This document shows positions 43,304 to 51,485 of a stretch of DNA of 64,000 nt, one piece after another. Position 1 is the first letter of the stretch. The number at the start of each line of letters is the position of its first letter. This stretch comes from Sorangium cellulosum So0157-2 (GTDB lineage Bacteria > Myxococcota_A > Polyangia > Polyangiales > Polyangiaceae): the NCBI RefSeq assembly GCF_000418325.1, contig NC_021658.1, forward strand, positions 4,044,001 to 4,108,000, read 5' to 3'. Made by a program: the position numbers and the translations under genes. Below the pieces are notes generated by a model. That model saw nothing but the letters and a program-made list of their open reading frames with translations, was not told the DNA's origin and searched no databases.

Positions 43304-45018
43304 GGCGCCCCTTCGCGCTCGGCCCCGCCCCGCGCGCCGCGCCCGGCCGGGGACCCGGGGCCGCGCCTGTCGTCGGGGGCGCCGGGGCGGCGCTCGGAGC
43401 CGCGCCGCGAGAGGTGCACGGCGAGGCCCAGGAGCGCCGCGGCGAGCGGCATGTAGACGACGACGTAGCGGAAGACGCCGGCGAGCGCGTCCTCGCTGAG
43501 CCGGAGGCCCGCGGTGACCGCGGGCTTGTCGGGGATGTCGAGCATGGGCGGGCTCGCGGCGAGCCAGGAGAGCGCGCTCTCGACGAACACGGCCGTGCCG
43601 CGGAGCTCGGGGCTCTGCCAGTTCGCGGCGTAGAGCGCGCTGGGCGAGCTGACCACCACGACGCGCGGCCCGTGCGCGGCGCTGGAGCCCGCGGGCTTCG
43701 GCAGCTCCGCGGCGTAGGCGACCGTGAGCGGCCCCGGGTGATCGCCGTCGCGCGGCTTCGGCTCGGACGGGTCCCGGGCCCAGCCGAAGAAGTCGACCAT
43801 GCCGAAGGCCCTGTCGCTCGTGACGAGCAGCGGCGCCGGGGCCACGGGCCCGCTCGCCGCGGGCGCGAGCGAGCTGGCCACCGTGATCACCGGGCCGAGC
43901 CCCTGGTCGGCCGCCTTGACGAGCCCCTCGGTGATCGGGTGCGGCCTCACGACGGGCGAGAAGGTCTCGCCGAAGCCCTGCGTCGAGCGGAGCTTCGGGT
44001 CGAGCTCGAACACGAAGTCGGACCTGAGCTCCACGCCCGCGACGGCGAGCAGGCCCGCGAGCCCGAGGTCGACGTACCGCTGATCGCTCTCGTCCGGCAC
44101 CGGGCCGATCGCGAGGAGCGCGCTGCCGCCCTTCTCGATGAACGCGCGGTAGCGGGCCACGTCGCCGGGGGGCACCGGCTGGGTCGGCTCGGCGAGGACG
44201 AGCACGCGGCAGCGGCCGAGATCGGCCTCGGGCGCCGGCGCCTCCGGCGCGGCGCCAGGCTCCTCGTCGTCGCCGTGGTCGTGGCCGCCGCGGCCGCCGC
44301 CGAGCTCCACGACCTCGTAGTTGTTCTTGTTGAGCCGGTCCTTGAGCGCCGCGAGCCCGCCGGCGCCGCCGACCTCGATCGACTTCTCGCCGTGGCCGCT
44401 CGCGAAGCAGACCCGCGGCCGCTCGCTGCGGAGGACGCTGCGGATGGCGCCGGTCAGCGCCTGCTCGAGCCGCGGGCGGGCCCGCAGGTCGCCCTCGTCC
44501 TCGACCTCGACGAGGTCGCTCGCGGTGAGGAAATGGGGCCGGTCCCCGCGCGCGACGATGATCGCCGCGTCGGTGACGATCCGCCCGTCCTCGGTCTTGC
44601 CCGCGACGACCCCGTAGCGCTGCTGCACGGCGAGGAACTCCGCCGGGCGCCGGTCGGGGTCGGTCACCGCGACCTCGAGCCGCGTCGTCTCGGCCCGGTA
44701 CGCGTCGAGCAGGTGCCGCACCGAGAGCGTCAGCGGGTCGGCCTCGGAGAGCAGGACGTAGACGCGGATCGGCTCCTCGAGCGCGCGCAGCGTCGAGACG
44801 GTGGCGTCGCTCAGCGTGTACAGGCCGCCCTGCGTCCAGTCCCAGCGCTTGTAGTGGCGGGCGACGAGCAGGTTGACGAGCACCGCGAGCACCATCGCCG
44901 CGATGATCCCGACGCTCGTCGAGAGCTTCTCGCCGAGCGAGGTGCCCGGAGGGACCCGCGAAGGCGGGGTCCCGACCTGCGTCGACGGAGGAACGGGATC
45001 GGGCCGCTCGTCGCCCAT
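43300..45018 (-). CDS. GldG-like ABC transporter auxiliary protein
   Basis: 572 aa from the ATG at 45018, which shares one base with the permease stop. An N-terminal cytoplasmic tail and one helix (VGIIAAMVLAVLVNLLVARHY) precede the GldG/ABC_transp_aux domain: GLYTLSDATVSTLRALEEPIRVYVLLSEADP, RYGVVAGKTEDGRIV, VCFASGHGEKSIEV, NNYEVVELG and RVLVLAEPTQPVPPGDVARYRAFIEKGGSALLAIGP. A second helix near the C-terminus (YVVVYMPLAAALLGLAVHL) re-enters the membrane. In Bacteroidetes GldA-F-G is needed for gliding; elsewhere such operons are of unknown function. Confidence 0.9.
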   Translation of the reverse strand: MGDERPDPVPPSTQVGTPPSRVPPGTSLGEKLSTSVGIIAAMVLAVLVNLLVARHYKRWDWTQGGLYTLSDATVSTLRALEEPIRVYVLLSEADPLTLSVRHLLDAYRAETTRLEVAVTDPDRRPAEFLAVQQRYGVVAGKTEDGRIVTDAAIIVARGDRPHFLTASDLVEVEDEGDLRARPRLEQALTGAIRSVLRSERPRVCFASGHGEKSIEVGGAGGLAALKDRLNKNNYEVVELGGGRGGHDHGDDEEPGAAPEAPAPEADLGRCRVLVLAEPTQPVPPGDVARYRAFIEKGGSALLAIGPVPDESDQRYVDLGLAGLLAVAGVELRSDFVFELDPKLRSTQGFGETFSPVVRPHPITEGLVKAADQGLGPVITVASSLAPAASGPVAPAPLLVTSDRAFGMVDFFGWARDPSEPKPRDGDHPGPLTVAYAAELPKPAGSSAAHGPRVVVVSSPSALYAANWQSPELRGTAVFVESALSWLAASPPMLDIPDKPAVTAGLRLSEDALAGVFRYVVVYMPLAAALLGLAVHLSRRGSERRPGAPDDRRGPGSPAGRGARGGAEREGAP

Positions 45019-45764
45019 CAGCCCCACCTCCACGCGTCCACCGCGCGCACGGTCACGAACAGCGGCAGCGCGACCACCGTCGCGTCGAACACGAGCCGGC
45101 GCAGGTCGACGATCCCGCGAGAAAAATCGTTCATCTGCGTCCAGACCGAGACGTAGGAGCAGAGGTCGTGCGCCGGGCCGTCCGGGAAGATGAACTCCCC
45201 GATGCCGAGGATGAACAGGCCCATCACCGCCATCGTGCTGAGCACCGCGGCCATGAGCTGGCTCTTCGTGAGCGCGCTCGTCATCGTCCCGATCGCGAGG
45301 TAGCCGGCGCCGACCGCCACGACGGCGAGGTAGCTCGACCCCACGACCCGCCAGTCGAGCTCGCCCGTCCTGGCGATGAGCACCACGTAGAGCAGCGTCG
45401 GCGCCCACATCGCGACGTACGTCACGAGCGCCGCGGCGTACTTCGCCAGCACGACGCCCGCGGAGCCCACCGGCGCCGTGAGGAGCGCCTCGATCGTGCC
45501 GCTCCGGCGCTCCTCCGCGAAGAGGCGCATCGTGAGCAGCGGGCACACGAAGAGCAGCGGCAGGTAGATCAGGATCGTCTGGCCGAAGAAGACCTGCACG
45601 GGCCCCGTGTCGGCGGAGAGCTCCGCCTCGCCCGCGAACTGGGTCGCGATCAGGAAGAAGTGCACGCCCTGCACGAGCAGGAACGTGGTGATCAGCACCC
45701 ACGCGAGCGGCGTCACGAAGAGCGAGAAGAGCTCCCGCTTGAAGATCGGCCAGAAGCCCCTCAC
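45018..45764 (-). CDS. GldF-like ABC-2 permease
   Basis: 248-aa inner-membrane permease from a GTG that overlaps the ATPase stop by 4 bases. Six helices; family motifs FKRELFSLFVTPLAWVLI at the start and the ABC-2 loop LTMRLFAEERRSGTIEALLTAPV, then SYLAVVAVGAGYLAIGTMTSALT. It forms the membrane channel of the ATPase/GldG/DUF4340 system, all translationally coupled. Confidence 0.93.
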   Translation of the reverse strand: MRGFWPIFKRELFSLFVTPLAWVLITTFLLVQGVHFFLIATQFAGEAELSADTGPVQVFFGQTILIYLPLLFVCPLLTMRLFAEERRSGTIEALLTAPVGSAGVVLAKYAAALVTYVAMWAPTLLYVVLIARTGELDWRVVGSSYLAVVAVGAGYLAIGTMTSALTKSQLMAAVLSTMAVMGLFILGIGEFIFPDGPAHDLCSYVSVWTQMNDFSRGIVDLRRLVFDATVVALPLFVTVRAVDAWRWG

Positions 45765-46819
45765 CGCCGCTCCTTCACCGCGCCGCGCCGCGCCGCGCTC
45801 GCCTTTTTCCCGGCCGCTCGTCCGGCGGGCGCGCCGGCGTCGCCCGCCGCGGCCGCGCCCGGCTCGCCGGCGCCGCCCTGCGCGTCATCGGCGGCGGTCA
45901 GCTCGGAGAAGACCTGCTCCAGGGATGGCGCGTGGGGCACGAGCTCGCGCACGCCGAGGCCCGCGCCGACGAGCGCGCTCACGAGGCGCTCGGTCGCCTC
46001 GCCCGGGTCGGCGCCGGCGTCGAACTCGACCGTGAGCCGCGCCGCGTCGCCGGCCGCCTCCGCCTCGGCCGAGCGCACCCCCACCGCGCCGCGCGCCGCC
46101 GCGAGCGCCGCGTCCGCCGCGCCGCGCACCGCGACGCGCACGCCGGACGCGCGGCGCATCGCGCGGATCTCCTCGATCGAGCCCTCCGCGACCAGCCTGC
46201 CGCGGGCGATCACGATCGCGCGCGTGCACGTCGCCTCGACCTCGGAGAGGATGTGCGTCGAGAGGAGCACCGTGCGGTCGCGGCCGAGCCTCCGGACGAG
46301 CGCGCGCACCTCGCGGATCTGGTTCGGATCGAGGCCCGCCGTCGGCTCGTCCAGGATGAGCAGCGGCGGATCGCCGACGAGCGCGTCCGCGAGGCCGACG
46401 CGCTGGCGGTAGCCCTTCGAGAGGTGGCCGATCATGACGCTCGCGACGTCCTCGACGCGCGCGTCGCGCAGGGCGCGCGCGACCGCCTCGCGGCGCGCGC
46501 GCCGCGGCACGAGCTTCAGCTCGGCGCGGAACGCGAGGTACTCCGAGACGCGCATCTCCGGGTAGAGCGGCGACGTCTCGGGCATGTACCCGAGCGACGC
46601 CCGCGCGCGCATCGGCTCCTCGGCGAGGTCGTGGCCGGCGACCCGCACCCGGCCGGAGGTCGCGCCGAGGAACCCCGCGAGGATGCGCAGGGTCGTGCTC
46701 TTGCCCGCCCCGTTCGGCCCGAGGAACCCGACGATCTCGCCCTGGCTCACCCGGAAAGAGAGGTCGCTCACCGCCAGGTGGGCGCCGTAGGACTTGGAGA
46801 GGTGCTCGACCTCGATCAT
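45761..46819 (-). CDS. ABC transporter ATP-binding protein (GldA-like)
   Basis: 352 aa from MIEVEHLSKSYG at 46819; the long upstream extension of the frame is Arg-rich shadow. Walker A GPNGAGKST near residue 34, a Q loop, the signature at LSKGYRQRVGLA, Walker B LLILDEPTAGLD and a switch His in LSTHILSE. The LSKGYRQR variant of LSGGQ is typical of this drug/Gld subfamily. A ~100-residue C-terminal accessory domain and a basic Ala/Gly tail follow. First gene of the operon. Confidence 0.94.
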   Translation of the reverse strand: MIEVEHLSKSYGAHLAVSDLSFRVSQGEIVGFLGPNGAGKSTTLRILAGFLGATSGRVRVAGHDLAEEPMRARASLGYMPETSPLYPEMRVSEYLAFRAELKLVPRRARREAVARALRDARVEDVASVMIGHLSKGYRQRVGLADALVGDPPLLILDEPTAGLDPNQIREVRALVRRLGRDRTVLLSTHILSEVEATCTRAIVIARGRLVAEGSIEEIRAMRRASGVRVAVRGAADAALAAARGAVGVRSAEAEAAGDAARLTVEFDAGADPGEATERLVSALVGAGLGVRELVPHAPSLEQVFSELTAADDAQGGAGEPGAAAAGDAGAPAGRAAGKKASAARRGAVKERR

Positions 46820-47105
46820 CGGGACATCGGGGCGCAGGGGGTCAGGGCGGCCGGCGCGGCGCGCGCGGGCGGGCCGGGCGATCGGCGCGGAACGCTTAGC
46901 GCACCGGGCGGGGCAGGGGAAGCGCGCGCCGGCTCCGGCGCGCCTCCGGCGGCGCGGGACGCCGGCGAGTAGCCAGAGCCGCGCGTCTCTGGTAACCCTC
47001 CGCCGTCGCGCCCGGCGGCCCGGGCGCTCACGCCACGGGCCCCTCTGCAAGGCGACGCACCCGGTGCGCCGAGCGCCGCGGCCCCCTCACACCCACCGCT
47101 TCACG

Positions 47106-47573
47106 ATGGATCAGACGCTCCTCCGGTCGTACTTCTCGACCATCTACGAGTTCCCCACGGCGGCGGGGACGCTGCGCGTCTCGCTCGACGGCGAGATCGT
47201 CCAGGATCAGGCCGGGCTCCCCGAGCTCCTGACCCGCAAGTTCGCCGTGCTCACCGCCTACAACCCGCGCTCGATGCTCATCCCCCGCCGGGTCAACGAT
47301 CAGCGCCACCACGTCCTCCGCGATCTCTTGATCCTCGGGTGCTACCGGGTCGAGCCGTGCGTCGGATCCGAGGCGGAGCCGGAGGGCATCTGGCGCGAGC
47401 CGGCCTGGCTCGTCCACGGCATGGACCGCGACGAGGCGATCGCCTTCGGCCGCGTCTTCCGGCAGAACACGATCGTGTTCGCGCAAGGCGGCCGGCCGGA
47501 GCTCATCATCACGGATCCCACAGCCGACGACATCGGCCGAACTTTCCAGGGCAACTGGCGGGTTCGAGCGTGA
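47106..47573 (+). CDS. DUF3293-family protein
   Basis: 155-aa cytosolic protein. FAVLTAYNPRSMLIPRRVNDQRHHVLRDLLILGCYRVEPCVG, then EPAWLVHGMDRDEAIAFGRVFRQNTIVFAQGG, matches the DUF3293 pattern (TAxNP...N...L, W.E.s..V.g...A...g..F.Q.ai). The start ATG at 47106 lacks a strong ribosome site. Function of the family is unknown. Divergent from the ABC ATPase gene, with 286 bases between. Confidence 0.85.
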   Translation: MDQTLLRSYFSTIYEFPTAAGTLRVSLDGEIVQDQAGLPELLTRKFAVLTAYNPRSMLIPRRVNDQRHHVLRDLLILGCYRVEPCVGSEAEPEGIWREPAWLVHGMDRDEAIAFGRVFRQNTIVFAQGGRPELIITDPTADDIGRTFQGNWRVRA

Positions 47574-47621
47574 CCCGGGCGGCGCCCGGGGCCGCGGGAC
47601 GCCGATTCCATGTTGAAACAT

Positions 47622-47638
47622 ACCCGCAAAATGTGGGT
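47622..47638 (+). promoter_or_regulatory. Small inverted repeats in the leader of the lipoprotein gene
   Basis: ACCCGCA (47622-47628) and TGTGGGT (47632-47638) form a 7-pair hairpin (one G-U), directly preceded by the near-palindrome ATGTT-GA-AACAT (47610-47621). They lie in an AT-rich patch ~70 bases before the ATG and could be an operator or terminator of the DUF3293 gene. Confidence 0.35.
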
Positions 47639-47702
47639 TCATGCCGTGGCGTTTAGGGATGGGCGGACCGGCCTCGCTCACCACATGAGGAGACACAGCA
47701 GA

Positions 47703-48143
47703 ATGCGCACCCAGGTCACCCTCGCAGCGCTCGTCGCCGCGCTCGGGCTCGTCGCCGGCGCTGGCGGCTGCGGCCAGAACAAGGTCTCGGAGTGCAACGC
47801 GCTCATCGAGGTCATCAACAAGGGCGTCCAGAGCATCGAGAAGGGCACCAAGACCGGCGCCGATCAGGGCGGGTCGAGCGAGCTGAAGGCGATGGCCGAT
47901 GCGATGGACAAGGTGGCGGCCGACGCGGCGCAGGTGAAGCTGACCACCCCGGAGCTGCAGAAGTTCTCGGGCGAGTACCAGGCGATGGCGAAGGACGTCG
48001 CCAAGGCGGCGCGCGATCTCGCGACCGCGGCGGACGCGAACGACGCCGAGAAGAGCAACACCGCCCAGGCCGCGATCGAGAAGGCGATCAAGCAGGAAGA
48101 CCCGCTGGTCGACAACATCAACAAGTTCTGTCAGGCGCCCTGA
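47703..48143 (+). CDS. Helical lipoprotein
   Basis: 146 aa from MRTQVTLAALVAALGLV at 47703 (AGGAGA upstream; ATG 47685 possible). The signal peptide ends at lipobox-like AGGC. The mature part is almost entirely amphipathic helix (NALIEVINKGVQSIEK, MADAMDKVAADAAQVKL, DVAKAARDLATAADANDAEKSN) with one Cys near each end (SECNAL, NKFCQAP) that could form a disulfide. It resembles a four-helix bundle. Function unknown. Confidence 0.82.
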   Translation: MRTQVTLAALVAALGLVAGAGGCGQNKVSECNALIEVINKGVQSIEKGTKTGADQGGSSELKAMADAMDKVAADAAQVKLTTPELQKFSGEYQAMAKDVAKAARDLATAADANDAEKSNTAQAAIEKAIKQEDPLVDNINKFCQAP

Positions 48144-48222
48144 CGGGCCCTCTGCCCGGAAGGGCGCTCGCGCCGACGAGGGCGCGCCCTCGTCGCCGCG
48201 ATGCGGCCGGCGAGGCCTGCGA

Positions 48223-48954
48223 TCAGGGGACGAAGCGGTAGCCGACGCCGCGCACGGTCAGGATGTGGCGCGGCGCGGTCGCGTTGTCCTCCAGCTTGTT
48301 GCGGAGCTGGAGGATGAAGTTGTCGATGGTGCGCGGGGTGCCGTGGTGCGTCGGGCCCCACACCTTGGCCTGGATCTGCTCCCTGGACAGCACGCGGCCG
48401 CCGGCCTCGGCGAGGCAGAGCAGGACGTCGAACTCGGTCGCCGTGAGCTCGATCAGCGCCTCGCCGCGGCGGACCTCGCGCGTCGCCGCGTTGATCACGA
48501 TGTCGCCGGCGCGCAGCTGCGCCCCGTCCGCGCGCGCGATCGCGTCGCGCCGGAGCACCGCCTTCACGCGGGCGAGCAGCTCGGCCAGGCTGAACGGCTT
48601 CGTGATGTAGTCCTCGGCGCCGAGCTCGAGCCCCATCACCTTGTCCATCTCGGCGCCGCGCGCGGACAGCATGATCACGGGCAGGGTGCGCCGCTCGTTC
48701 CGGAGGATGCGCAGCAGCTCGAAGCCGTTCAGGCGCGGGAGCATCACGTCGATGATGATGAGGTCGATCCCGCCCGCGCGGGCGAGCGCGAGCCCGCGCT
48801 CGCCGTCCTCGGCCACCTCGACGCGGTAGCCCTCGGCGGTGAGGTTCATCTCGAGACCCATAGCGATGCTGGGATCGTCCTCGACGAGCAGGACGGTCCG
48901 GGCCGGTGCTTGAGGGTTCCGGGTCATGCTGAGCACGTCCTCTAGCATGTTCAT
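48223..48954 (-). CDS. OmpR/PhoB-family response regulator
   Basis: 243-aa DNA-binding regulator: a receiver domain with LVEDD, phospho-acceptor Asp69 (IIIDVMLPRLNG), LSARG and ITKPF, then a winged-helix output domain (ELTATEFDVLLCLAEAGGRVLSREQIQAKVWG, RTIDNFILQLRNKLE, ILTVRGVGYRFVP). Start at 48954 or 48948. It follows its histidine kinase by 23 bases on the same strand, so the pair is an operon. Targets unknown. Confidence 0.96.
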   Translation of the reverse strand: MNMLEDVLSMTRNPQAPARTVLLVEDDPSIAMGLEMNLTAEGYRVEVAEDGERGLALARAGGIDLIIIDVMLPRLNGFELLRILRNERRTLPVIMLSARGAEMDKVMGLELGAEDYITKPFSLAELLARVKAVLRRDAIARADGAQLRAGDIVINAATREVRRGEALIELTATEFDVLLCLAEAGGRVLSREQIQAKVWGPTHHGTPRTIDNFILQLRNKLEDNATAPRHILTVRGVGYRFVP

Positions 48955-48977
48955 GTTCGGACCGGAGGCGGCCGCGC

Positions 48978-49988
48978 CTACGGCGACGCGTCCGCCCTGA
49001 CGCCGTGATCCGACGCCTCGGGGGGCGCCTTGGCGCCCGCCGGCCGCCGCGCCGCGGCGGTCGCCCTGGGCGAGCCCCGGAGCGGGAGCACGAGCGTGAA
49101 GGTGCTGCCCTTCCCGGGCTCGCTGTCGACGAGGATCCGGCCCCCGTGCGCCCGGATGACGTGCTTGACGATCGACAGCCCGAGCCCCGAGCCTTCCTGC
49201 TGCCGGGCCAGGAGGTCGTCGACCCGGTAGAACTTCTCGAAGATCCGCTTGTGCTCCGTGCGGGCGATGCCCTTGCCGTTGTCGCGGACGGTGATCAGCG
49301 CCGACCGGCTGCTGCCATGGGCGGAGACGCTGATCTTCCTCGGCTGACCGCCGTACTTGTAGGCGTTCGAGAGCAGGTTCACGATCGCGTCGACGAGCGC
49401 GCTGCGATCGCAGACCACGGGCGGGAGGCTCGCGTCGACGGAGACGTCGAGCTCGACGCTGCGCTTCTCGCGGGTCGGCTCGAAGGCGTGGATCGCCTCG
49501 TGGATGACCGCCCCGAGGTCCTGCTCCGAGAGCTCGTAGACGCGCCGGCCGCTCTCCATCCGCCCCCAGTCGAGCAGCCGGTCGATGAGCTGCTGGAGCC
49601 GGGCGCTCTCCTTGGTGAGGGCGTCGATGCAGCGATCCTCGCTGTGCGTGTCGCCGCGCCGGAGCTTGAGCGTCTCGGTGAACATCCGGATCGACGTGAG
49701 CGGCGTGCGCAGCTCGTGCGAGACCTTGGACACGAAATCGGCCTGGAGCTCGGACAGGTTGCGCTCGCGCCGGAGGAAGACCCAGACGAGGATGACCCCG
49801 GTCGCGAGCGTCCCGCAGAACGTGAGGACCAGGATCCCCACGATGAGGTTGTACTGGGCCTCTCCGAGCACGAGGAGGAGGAAGCCGACGCCCGACAGGA
49901 GCACGCCGGGGACGATGACCAGGTAGACGAGGAGCTGGATGATCCGCCGGTAGCCGAGCGTGGTGAGGTCGCGCCGCGGGGTCCGCAT
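48978..49988 (-). CDS. Membrane sensor histidine kinase without periplasmic domain
   Basis: 336 aa. Two helices (~17-42 and ~48-72) joined by a very short loop (EAQYN), so it has no extracellular sensor and probably senses within the membrane or through partners. Then HisKA with His91 in FVSKVSHELRTPLTS, and HATPase_c with N box NLLSNAYKYGG, G1 DNGKGIA, F box FEKFYR and G2 GSGLGLSIVKHV. The C-terminus adds an Ala/Pro-rich tail. Kinase gene first, regulator second. Confidence 0.95.
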   Translation of the reverse strand: MRTPRRDLTTLGYRRIIQLLVYLVIVPGVLLSGVGFLLLVLGEAQYNLIVGILVLTFCGTLATGVILVWVFLRRERNLSELQADFVSKVSHELRTPLTSIRMFTETLKLRRGDTHSEDRCIDALTKESARLQQLIDRLLDWGRMESGRRVYELSEQDLGAVIHEAIHAFEPTREKRSVELDVSVDASLPPVVCDRSALVDAIVNLLSNAYKYGGQPRKISVSAHGSSRSALITVRDNGKGIARTEHKRIFEKFYRVDDLLARQQEGSGLGLSIVKHVIRAHGGRILVDSEPGKGSTFTLVLPLRGSPRATAAARRPAGAKAPPEASDHGVRADASP

Positions 49989-50028
49989 GCCGGGAGCTTA
50001 GTGGGGCGGCGCCGCGGCCGCGAGCGGC

Positions 50029-51339
50029 CTACGCTTCGATGCGCTCGAGCACGAGCGCGGGCGCCTCGGCGGGCGCCGGGCCGAGCTGGAAGGCGGCGCG
50101 GACGCGATCGGCCGCGGCGCGGGCGTCGTCGGCCCGGCGGGCGTGGATGCGGGCGAGGGGCGCCCCGCGGTCCACGCGATCGCCGCGGGCGGCGGCGAGC
50201 TCGATGCCCACGGCGGGGTCCACGCGCTGGTCGGCGCGCGTCCGCCCGGCGCCGAGCGCGACCGCGGAGAGCCCGATCTCCAGCGGATCGACGGCGACGA
50301 CGTACCCCTCGCCCTCGGCCGCGACGTCGACGACGACCGGGGCGCCGGGCAGCCGGCCGGGGTCGTTCACCACGGCCGGATCGCCCTTCTGCGCCGCGAT
50401 CATCCGGGCGAGGACCTCGGCCGCGGCGCCGCTCGAGATGGCGGCCTCGAGCTTCGGCCGCGCCTCGGCCGCGCTCGCCGCGGCGCCGCCGGCGATCAGC
50501 ATCTCCTCCCCGAGGGCGAGCGTGCACGCGACGAGGTCGCCCGGCCCGCGGCCGTGCAGCACCTCGATCGCCTCGCGGGTCTCGATGGCGTTGCCGACGG
50601 CGCGCCCGAGCGGGGCGCTCATGTCGGTGAGCAGCGCGGAGACGCGCTTTCCGGCCGCGGTCCCGACGCGCACGAGCGCGGTCCCGAGCGCGCGGGCGTC
50701 GTCCAGGGTCTTCATGAACGCGCCCCGCCCGACCTTGACGTCGAGCACGAGCGCGTCGATGCCCTCGGCGAGCTTCTTCGAGAGGATGCTCGCGACGATG
50801 AGCGGGATCGACTCGACCGTGGCCGTCACGTCGCGCAGCGCGTAGATGCGCTTGTCCGCCGGCGCGATCCGCGCGGTCTGCCCGATCATGCACGTCCCGA
50901 CGTCGCGGACGACGCGCGCGAAGGTCGCGGCGTCGAGCGCCACGTCGAACCCCGGGATGGCCTCGAGCTTGTCGAGCGTGCCGCCGGTGTGGCCGAGGCC
51001 GCGGCCGGACACCATCGGCACGGGGACGCCGCAGGCGGCGACGAGGGGGGCGAGGCAGATCGAGACCTTGTCGCCGACGCCGCCGGTGGAGTGCTTGTCG
51101 ACCTTCCGTCCGGGCACGTCGGACAGGTCGAGGACGTCGCCCGAGTGGAGCATCGCGCGGGTGAGCGCGACGGTCTCCGCGTCGTCCATGCCGCGGAAGA
51201 AGACGGCCATGAGCAGCGCGCTCATCTGGTAGTCGGCGAGCTCGCCGTCGCCGTGGGCGCGGACGATCCGCGCGATCTCGTCCTCGGACAGCCGCCCGCC
51301 GTCGCGCTTCCTCGCGACGAGCTCGACAAGGGTCTGCAT
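50029..51339 (-). CDS. deoA: Pyrimidine-nucleoside/thymidine phosphorylase
   Basis: Cleaves thymidine or uridine with phosphate to base and sugar 1-phosphate (nucleoside salvage). 436 aa, usual length. N-terminal helical domain (ARKRDGGRLSEDEIARIV, YQMSALLMAVFFRGM), the signature KVDKHSTGGVGDKVSICLAPLVAACGVPVPMVSGRGLGHTGGTLDKLE, the ISDITAT-region equivalent YALRDVTATVESIPLI, ASILSKKLAEG, and the C-terminal barrel domain. The pdp and deoA subtypes are not separable by eye. Cytosolic; adjacent to but separate from the kinase gene. Confidence 0.95.
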   Translation of the reverse strand: MQTLVELVARKRDGGRLSEDEIARIVRAHGDGELADYQMSALLMAVFFRGMDDAETVALTRAMLHSGDVLDLSDVPGRKVDKHSTGGVGDKVSICLAPLVAACGVPVPMVSGRGLGHTGGTLDKLEAIPGFDVALDAATFARVVRDVGTCMIGQTARIAPADKRIYALRDVTATVESIPLIVASILSKKLAEGIDALVLDVKVGRGAFMKTLDDARALGTALVRVGTAAGKRVSALLTDMSAPLGRAVGNAIETREAIEVLHGRGPGDLVACTLALGEEMLIAGGAAASAAEARPKLEAAISSGAAAEVLARMIAAQKGDPAVVNDPGRLPGAPVVVDVAAEGEGYVVAVDPLEIGLSAVALGAGRTRADQRVDPAVGIELAAARGDRVDRGAPLARIHARRADDARAAADRVRAAFQLGPAPAEAPALVLERIEA

Positions 51340-51485
51340 CGCCCTGGAGCTTAGCCGCGTTCGACCCTATTTGTCCCCGGCGCGCGCATCCCTATGGTCG
51401 CCGGGAGCGCGCGGGCCGCCGCCGCGGGAGAGCGGACGCGGCGCCGGTCGCGGTCGCACCGGAGAAGGGAGCGGTACGGGGCCTC

